Shown piece by piece: positions 29,733 to 34,353 of a stretch of 34,353 nt of DNA (position 1 is the stretch's first letter; each line of letters starts with the position of its first letter). The position numbers were made by a program, and so were the translations under genes. This stretch comes from DASYML01 sp036399835. GTDB lineage: Bacteria; Acidobacteriota; Blastocatellia; Pyrinomonadales; Pyrinomonadaceae. The DNA lies in assembly GCA_036399835.1 (NCBI GenBank), contig DASWMI010000148.1, positions 1 through 34,353 on the forward strand. The letters are read 5' to 3'. The notes under the pieces are model-generated. The model was not told where the DNA came from. It worked only from the letters and a program-made list of their open reading frames with translations, and made no database searches.

Positions 29733-30404
29733 ATGCTTCTGCTGCTTCCGTTTCTCTTTATCGCCCTCGTCATTGGGCTGATTATCATCCTGGCTGTTTA
29801 CACTCATCAGAAAGAGAAGGAGCGGACGCAGCAGATGCAGGCATTGGCCGGACAGATTGGCTGGGCCTTTGCCGCCGAGCCGCCTCTGGCGATGATTCCC
29901 GGATTCAATAACTTCGGCCTCTTCTCTCAAGGTCACGAGCGTTCACGCGCCATCAGAAATATGCTCTACGGCGAGGCCAACGGCGTCAAGGCTGCCATCT
30001 TCGATTACACCTATGTCACCGGGAGCGGTAAGCATCGCCAAACGCACAATCAATCTGTCGTCTACCTGGAATCTCCAAACCTTCGCCTGCCATATTTTTC
30101 GCTGCGCCCGGAGGGCATCATGCACAAGCTCTTTACGGTCTTCGGCTACCAGGATATAGACTTCGGACAGCGGCCAGAGTTTTCCAAAAACTATTTACTG
30201 CGCGGGCCGGACGAGCCATCCATCCGCCGGACATTCCAGAACGGCGTGCTCGCTTTTTACGAAGCCAACCAGGGAGTCTGCACCGACGGCGGCGGCAATC
30301 AACTCCTACTCTACCGCGAGGGCTACAGAGTCCCGCCGCAGGATGTCCAACAGTATGTCGGCTGGGGTCTGGGCGTCTTACAACTCTTCCCGCGCTCCTG
30401 GTAA
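29733..30404 (+). CDS. Membrane-anchored protein of unknown function
   Basis: 223 residues. One N-terminal membrane helix (about 2-22, FLFIALVIGLIIILAVYTH) is followed by a charged helix (QKEKERTQQMQALAGQIGW) and a globular domain. Segments such as NMLYGEANGVKAAIFDYTYV, GSGKHRQTHNQSVVYLES, LPYFSLRPEG and DIDFGQRPEFSKNYLLRGPD are typical of a common but uncharacterised bacterial family, as far as I recall. AGGAG lies 8 bases before the ATG. It stands alone between two intergenic inverted repeats. Its role is unknown. Confidence 0.75.
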   Translation: MLLLLPFLFIALVIGLIIILAVYTHQKEKERTQQMQALAGQIGWAFAAEPPLAMIPGFNNFGLFSQGHERSRAIRNMLYGEANGVKAAIFDYTYVTGSGKHRQTHNQSVVYLESPNLRLPYFSLRPEGIMHKLFTVFGYQDIDFGQRPEFSKNYLLRGPDEPSIRRTFQNGVLAFYEANQGVCTDGGGNQLLLYREGYRVPPQDVQQYVGWGLGVLQLFPRSW

Positions 30405-30428
30405 AAACTTAGAACGCATTTCAACATC

Positions 30429-30532
30429 AGCCACCGCAGACACGAGAGGCACAGAACGAGAGTGGATAAATTAAGATTTAACAAGACTGTTCAACTCATC
30501 TTTCCTGCTTATTCTCCGCGTCTGCGGTGGCT
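30429..30532. repeat. Large intergenic inverted repeat
   Basis: AGCCACCGCAGAC (30429-30441) and GTCTGCGGTGGCT (30520-30532) are a perfect 13-bp inverted pair. CACGAGAG reappears inverted as CTCTCGTG just beyond the right arm. Its arms resemble those of the repeat at 31700-31822 (AGCCACAGAGG...). No gene is seen in this 240-base gap. Confidence 0.6.
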
Positions 30533-30644
30533 CTAACGGTTCTCTCGTGTCTTCGTTAGCGAATAAATGTTAGGATTGTGCTTCAACACAGCATCAAGAT
30601 TTACAGTTCGCCTTTAATTGCTTATAAAGTCTGAAAGCAAAGCT

Positions 30645-31676
30645 ATGTCGCACTTGCTTGAAGTCAAAAATCTGCAAACGCATTTCCCGACGCGCGCAGG
30701 GCTAGTGCGCGCTGTGGACGGCGTGAGTTTTCACGTTGAGAGGGGCGAGCTGCTCGGGTTGGTCGGCGAATCGGGCTGCGGCAAATCCATCACGGCGCTT
30801 TCCGTCATGCGGCTTATCTCCAAGCCGGGAAAGATTGTCGGCGGCGAGATTATCTTTGACGGCGAGAATCTGCTGGAGGCTTCCGAAGAGCGTCTGCGCG
30901 AGATTCGCGGCAACGACATCGCGATGATCTTTCAAGACCCTATGACTTCGCTCAATCCCGTCTACACCGTCGGCGAGCAGATTGCCGAAGCCTTGCGCCT
31001 GCATCGCCAGCTCTCGCGCAAAGAGGCGCGCCAGGCTGCCATTGATGCTATGCAGGAAGTAGCGATTCCGGACCCCGCGCGGCGCAGCAGCGATTATCCG
31101 CATCAACTGTCGGGCGGGATGCGCCAGCGCGTGATGATTGCGATGGCGCTGGCCTGCGACCCCAAGCTACTCATCGCGGATGAGCCGACCACCGCGCTCG
31201 ACGTGACGATACAGGCACAGATACTTGAGCTGTTGAACGAGCTGCGCCGGACGCGCTCGCTCGGAGTCCTGCTGATTACGCATGACCTGGGCGTGGTGGC
31301 GGAGACTGCGGACCGCGTTTGCGTGATGTACACGGGAAAGATTGTCGAAGAGTCGCCTGTCGAGGAGCTCTTTGCGCGCCCGAAGATGCCTTACACGGAG
31401 GGGCTGCTGCGCTCAGTGCCAAAGCTGACGACGGAGCATGTCTCAAGGGCCGCGCGACTTCAGACCATCGAAGGCATAGTGCCCAGCCCGACGGCGCTCC
31501 CGCCCGGCTGCCACTTCGCTCCACGTTGCGCGCATCGCATGCCGCGCTGCACGACCGGAGAGATTCCGCTGTACGAGCTGGAGGGCGGCGTGCGCGTGCG
31601 CTGCGTGCTCTACGACCTGGCGGCAGCCGTCACCGCGGACCATCAGGCAGAGACGCAAACTGGCGAACAGCTTTGA
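30645..31676 (+). CDS. Peptide/oligopeptide ABC transporter ATP-binding protein (DppD/OppD type)
   Basis: 343 residues from ATG 30645; a TTG nine codons earlier is less likely. Walker A GESGCGKS at about 41-48, Q-loop IFQDPMTSLNP, signature LSGGMRQR, Walker B LLIADEP, D-loop and switch LLITHDLGVV are all present. The C-terminal oligopeptide-transporter extension has TALPPGCHFAPRCAHRMPRC, whose four-Cys pattern is a known iron-sulfur or metal site in this family. It would power uptake of peptides or similar solutes from the cytoplasmic side of the membrane. Its partner ATPase follows 200 bases later. The permeases and binding protein are not in the window. Confidence 0.92.
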   Translation: MSHLLEVKNLQTHFPTRAGLVRAVDGVSFHVERGELLGLVGESGCGKSITALSVMRLISKPGKIVGGEIIFDGENLLEASEERLREIRGNDIAMIFQDPMTSLNPVYTVGEQIAEALRLHRQLSRKEARQAAIDAMQEVAIPDPARRSSDYPHQLSGGMRQRVMIAMALACDPKLLIADEPTTALDVTIQAQILELLNELRRTRSLGVLLITHDLGVVAETADRVCVMYTGKIVEESPVEELFARPKMPYTEGLLRSVPKLTTEHVSRAARLQTIEGIVPSPTALPPGCHFAPRCAHRMPRCTTGEIPLYELEGGVRVRCVLYDLAAAVTADHQAETQTGEQL

Positions 31677-31699
31677 AACTAAGAACAGATTTTTGGACC

Positions 31700-31822
31700 A
31701 GCCACAGAGGCACGGAGGCACAGAGAACAGAACGGAGAGACAGAGCATAAGCAAGAAAGATGTGTTAAAAACTCTTATCACATCCTGATTTGTTTCCTCC
31801 GTGTCTCCGTGCCTCTGTGGCT
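31700..31822. repeat. Large intergenic inverted repeat (CCACAGAGG type)
   Basis: An 18-bp perfect inverted pair, AGCCACAGAGGCACGGAG (31700-31717) with its complement at 31805-31822. The arms continue imperfectly toward the centre. Repeats containing CCACAGAGGCAC words are known as intergenic sequences in many environmental bacterial genomes. It separates the two ABC ATPase genes. Confidence 0.7.
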
Positions 31823-31876
31823 AAGGTTCGGTTTTGAAATACTCTTTAAGAGCATGAGCGGGTCTCTCATCAAACA

Positions 31877-32965
31877 GTGAATCAGGACCAGAATTTAAAT
31901 TTCGACCAGAGGCCGGGTGCGGCCAGCGTGCCAGAGCGTGAATCGGGCGCGGCACGCTCTCTGGATGCGCGCATGGACGGCGAGCAGGCGGGCGAGCTGG
32001 TGCGCGTGCGCAAGCTTGTCAAGCACTTCCCGGTCGAGGGTAGCGAAGCCGTGGTCCGCGCCGTTGACGGCGTGACCTTTGAAATCTTCAAGGGCGAGAC
32101 GCTGGGGCTGGTCGGCGAGTCCGGCTGCGGCAAGTCAACCGTCGGGCGCTGCCTGTTGCGCCTTATCGAGCCGACATCGGGCGAAGTTCTCTTTGAGGGC
32201 AGCAACGTGCTCGCGCTGGCGCGTAAAGAGTTAAGAGGCTTGCGGCGCGAGATGCAGATTATCTTTCAAGACCCTTACGCCAGCCTCAACCCGCGCATGA
32301 AGGTGAGAGACATCGTCGCAGAGCCGCTCGTCATTCACGGCATCGGTGCGAAAGCGGAATTGCGCGAGCGCGTCGCCGAGCTACTCAGGAAAGTTGGTCT
32401 TGACCCTGATTACATGAACCGCTATCCGCACGAATTTTCGGGCGGGCAAAGGCAGCGCATCGGCGTCGCACGCGCGCTGGCGCTCAATCCGAAGCTGATT
32501 GTCGCGGATGAGCCTGTCTCGGCGCTGGATGTTTCGGTCCAGGCGCAGGTTGTCAATCTGTTACAGGACTTGCAGGCCGAGTTAGGTCTGACTTATCTCT
32601 TTATCTCGCACGGCCTCGCCGTCGTCGAACACATCTCTACGCGCGTGGCCGTCATGTATCTCGGTCGCATAGTCGAAGTGGCGAGCGCCGCTGAGCTTTA
32701 CGCGCAGCCGCTGCACCCTTACACGCAGGCGCTGCTCTCGGCCATCCCTGTCCCTGACCCTACGCGCAGACGCGAGCGCATAGTCTTACAGGGCGACGTG
32801 CCGACTCCGGTTAATCCGCCCTCCGGCTGCCGCTTTCGCACGCGCTGCCCCGCGGCGATTGCAGACTGCGCGCGCATTGACCCGGACCTGCGCGAAATCA
32901 CCCCCGGCCATACGGTCGCCTGCATACGCGTTCCCGGCTGGCATGAAGCGAAGACAGTTGCTTGA
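31877..32965 (+). CDS. Peptide/oligopeptide ABC transporter ATP-binding protein (DppF/OppF type)
   Basis: 362 residues from GTG 31877. The first ~40 residues are poorly conserved in character and ATG 31973 is an alternative start; neither has a good ribosome site. Walker A GESGCGKS at about 80-87, Q-loop IFQDPYASLNPRM, signature FSGGQRQR, Walker B LIVADEP. The switch region reads LFISHGLAVVEHIS, with Gly where most relatives have Asp after the His. The C-terminal extension has PSGCRFRTRCPAAIADCARI. It pairs with the preceding ATPase to form the heterodimeric motor of a peptide importer. A separate promoter may exist, because a 200-base palindromic gap separates them. Confidence 0.92.
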   Translation: MNQDQNLNFDQRPGAASVPERESGAARSLDARMDGEQAGELVRVRKLVKHFPVEGSEAVVRAVDGVTFEIFKGETLGLVGESGCGKSTVGRCLLRLIEPTSGEVLFEGSNVLALARKELRGLRREMQIIFQDPYASLNPRMKVRDIVAEPLVIHGIGAKAELRERVAELLRKVGLDPDYMNRYPHEFSGGQRQRIGVARALALNPKLIVADEPVSALDVSVQAQVVNLLQDLQAELGLTYLFISHGLAVVEHISTRVAVMYLGRIVEVASAAELYAQPLHPYTQALLSAIPVPDPTRRRERIVLQGDVPTPVNPPSGCRFRTRCPAAIADCARIDPDLREITPGHTVACIRVPGWHEAKTVA

Positions 32966-33141
32966 GATGAAGAAGAAGAGTTCGAGCCCTGAAAATCAGA
33001 AGACACCAAATCTGAAACATCATTTTTGCAGCGTGCGTATCAACCAACTTGGGCCCGGCGTTAATTCTCGAAGCGGACGGACGAAGAAGTAGCCCGACAT
33101 CCGTCCTAAGCCACTTTCCCCTCAACAAAGGATTCCGAACC

Positions 33142-33951
33142 ATGAGTGAAGAGAAACCCGACGACTTTCCACTTCCGCCTCCGCCGCCTTTTCCGGTCCA
33201 GGAACAAGCACCTGCCGGACCAATCATGTCTACGGGCGAGACGCTGACGAGCATCTTCTTCGAGCCTGGCCGCACCTTTGAAGCCCTGCGCGAGCGCCCG
33301 CGCTTTCTCGTCGCGGGCCTCATTATCCTGCTCGCCTTTATGGCATACACTGTGACGCTCTACCAGCGTCTGGGCTATGAGAACATCGTCCGCTCGGCCA
33401 TCGAAAGCTCGCCGCAGGCGGCCAACATGGACTCGGAGCAGAAAGAGCGCGCCATCGCCATGCAGACCGGCCCGGTCTTTAAAGCGATTGGCTACGCTTC
33501 GCCGCTGCTCGGCATAGTTATTTTCATCGCCGCCGGAGGCGGTCTCTACCTGCTCGGCTCGATGGCGATGGCGCGCTCCGTGAGCTACAAGCAGGCGCTC
33601 GCCGTCTGGACCTATTCGAGCTATCCGCCGACGCTCATCGCGATGCTGCTCAATATCGTGCTCGTCTTTATCAAGTCGCCGGAAGATTATGATGCCGTAC
33701 AGGCTGCGCGGCGCGGACTGGTCCGGGCCAACCTGGGGCTACTGGTTGACCCCGTGGCGCACCCCGTCCTGGCAACGGCGCTCGGCTCGTTTGATTTGCT
33801 GGCCTTCTACGGCCTCTTCCTGGCGGCGCTCGGTCTGCGCAAAGTCGCTCGCCTCTCATCCGCCTCGGCCTGGACCATAGTCCTCATCATCTGGGTGCTC
33901 GGCGTCATCATGCGCATAGCCTTCTCCACTATCGCGGGCGGCGCAATGTGA
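33142..33951 (+). CDS. Yip1-type integral membrane protein
   Basis: 269 residues from ATG 33142, which has AGGA about 9 bases upstream; the frame is open 31 codons further but without a ribosome site. A Pro-rich cytoplasmic segment (FPLPPPPPFPVQEQAPAGP) precedes TLTSIFFEPGRTFEALRERP, the usual opening of Yip1-domain proteins. About five membrane helices follow (near 55-74, 119-139, 149-173, 206-224, 236-255). The role of bacterial Yip1 proteins is largely unknown. It is convergent with the MacB-type permease gene at the right edge. Confidence 0.82.
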   Translation: MSEEKPDDFPLPPPPPFPVQEQAPAGPIMSTGETLTSIFFEPGRTFEALRERPRFLVAGLIILLAFMAYTVTLYQRLGYENIVRSAIESSPQAANMDSEQKERAIAMQTGPVFKAIGYASPLLGIVIFIAAGGGLYLLGSMAMARSVSYKQALAVWTYSSYPPTLIAMLLNIVLVFIKSPEDYDAVQAARRGLVRANLGLLVDPVAHPVLATALGSFDLLAFYGLFLAALGLRKVARLSSASAWTIVLIIWVLGVIMRIAFSTIAGGAM

Positions 33952-33959
33952 TGAAGAGA

Positions 33960-34015
33960 GTTTTCAGTTTTCGGTTTTCAGAAAAGGCAACTGGTCCATG
34001 CTGAAAACTGAAAAC
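33960..34015. repeat. Inverted repeat between convergent genes
   Basis: GTTTTCAGTTTTC (33960-33972) pairs with GAAAACTGAAAAC (34003-34015). It begins 9 bases after the Yip1 stop codon and ends 5 bases before the stop of the minus-strand permease. The arms are T- and A-rich, which would suit a two-way terminator. A TGGTCCA site lies in the loop. Confidence 0.6.
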
Positions 34016-34019
34016 TGCT

Positions 34020-34353
34020 TTACTCATAACGTAGTGCTTCGATGGGGTCGAGGCGTGCGGCCTTCCAGGCGGGCCAGAGGCCGAAGATGAGACCGATGCC
34101 GACGCTGGCGACGAAGCCGCCGATGGGCGCCCAGAGCGGAACATAAGAGGGAACGACGAGGCGTATGAGGAGCGTCGTGGCCCAACCGAGTCCGAGTCCG
34201 ACCAGTCCGCCGATGCCCGTCAGCGTCATGGCTTCAATCAAAAATTGCCAGAGGATGTCTGCGCGGCGGGCTCCGATGGCTTTGCGTATGCCTATCTCGC
34301 GCGTGCGCTCTGTGACGGAGACGAGCATGATATTCATCACGCCGATGCCGCCG
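34020..34353 (-). CDS. MacB/FtsX-type ABC transporter permease, C-terminal part (5' end outside window)
   Basis: About 110 codons are visible, from the right edge to TAA 34020. The frame opens GGIGVMNIMLVSVTERTREI and continues GIRKAIGARRADILWQFLIE, the hallmark of MacB-type permeases. Two or three membrane helices follow (LTGIGGLVGLGLGWATTLLI, WAPIGGFVASVGIGLIFGLW) and the standard end PAWKAARLDPIEALRYE. MacB-type transporters use ATP hydrolysis to drive periplasmic conformational change or export of lipids, peptides or drugs. The N-terminal part and any ATPase lie outside. Confidence 0.92.
   Translation of the reverse strand, partial: GGIGVMNIMLVSVTERTREIGIRKAIGARRADILWQFLIEAMTLTGIGGLVGLGLGWATTLLIRLVVPSYVPLWAPIGGFVASVGIGLIFGLWPAWKAARLDPIEALRYE

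Overview
The window looks like a chromosomal segment of a GC-rich Gram-negative soil-type bacterium. Acidobacteriota, class Blastocatellia, is my best guess. It rests on the mix of Calx-beta/DUF4214 exoproteins, a sigma/zinc-finger/TPR-CHAT cluster, a split methylmalonyl-CoA mutase and secreted TPR/ankyrin proteins. No rRNA or other firm taxonomic marker is present, so this is inference.

Layout. 1-3631 (-): a secreted beta-propeller/di-haem cytochrome c protein that runs off the left edge. 4142-11227 (+): an ECF-type sigma factor, a zinc-finger anti-sigma-like protein, a TPR-CHAT (caspase-like) protein and a secreted subtilase. The subtilase carries the same Calx-beta plus DUF4214 tail as the first gene. 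11331-15022 (-): a TPR protein, an HSP90-family chaperone and a small conserved protein. 15180-19060 (-): an array of 28 tRNA genes around an HNH endonuclease gene, with a near-consensus promoter at 19828-19856 and three tandem hairpins in its long leader. The array serves every amino acid except histidine, and many members break tRNA rules: C33, long variable arms on Ile(TAT) and Trp, short arms on both Leu tRNAs, non-TTC T-loops, a missing D-arm and shortened initiator-like tRNAs. 20037-21200 (+): a PLP aminotransferase.

21366-25549 is an apparently intact 4.18 kb transposon. It has perfect 25-bp terminal inverted repeats, a perfect 8-bp target duplication (CGGGAATC) and an IS1-type DDE transposase. 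Its cargo is an XRE regulator with a partner protein, a lipoprotein, a small charged protein, and two small membrane proteins behind a possible leader peptide. It interrupts a 63-codon reading frame that overlaps the start of the downstream mutase gene.

25667-34353: methylmalonyl-CoA mutase catalytic subunit, a secreted TPR-ankyrin protein, a membrane-anchored protein of unknown function, two peptide-ABC-transporter ATPases (DppD/DppF type), a Yip1-like membrane protein (all +), and the C-terminus of a MacB/FtsX-type permease (-, cut by the right edge).

Two genome-scale patterns run through the window. The palindrome TGGWCCA occurs 32 times by my hand count, against roughly 4-5 expected from base composition. 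Many intergenic gaps also hold a long imperfect inverted repeat.
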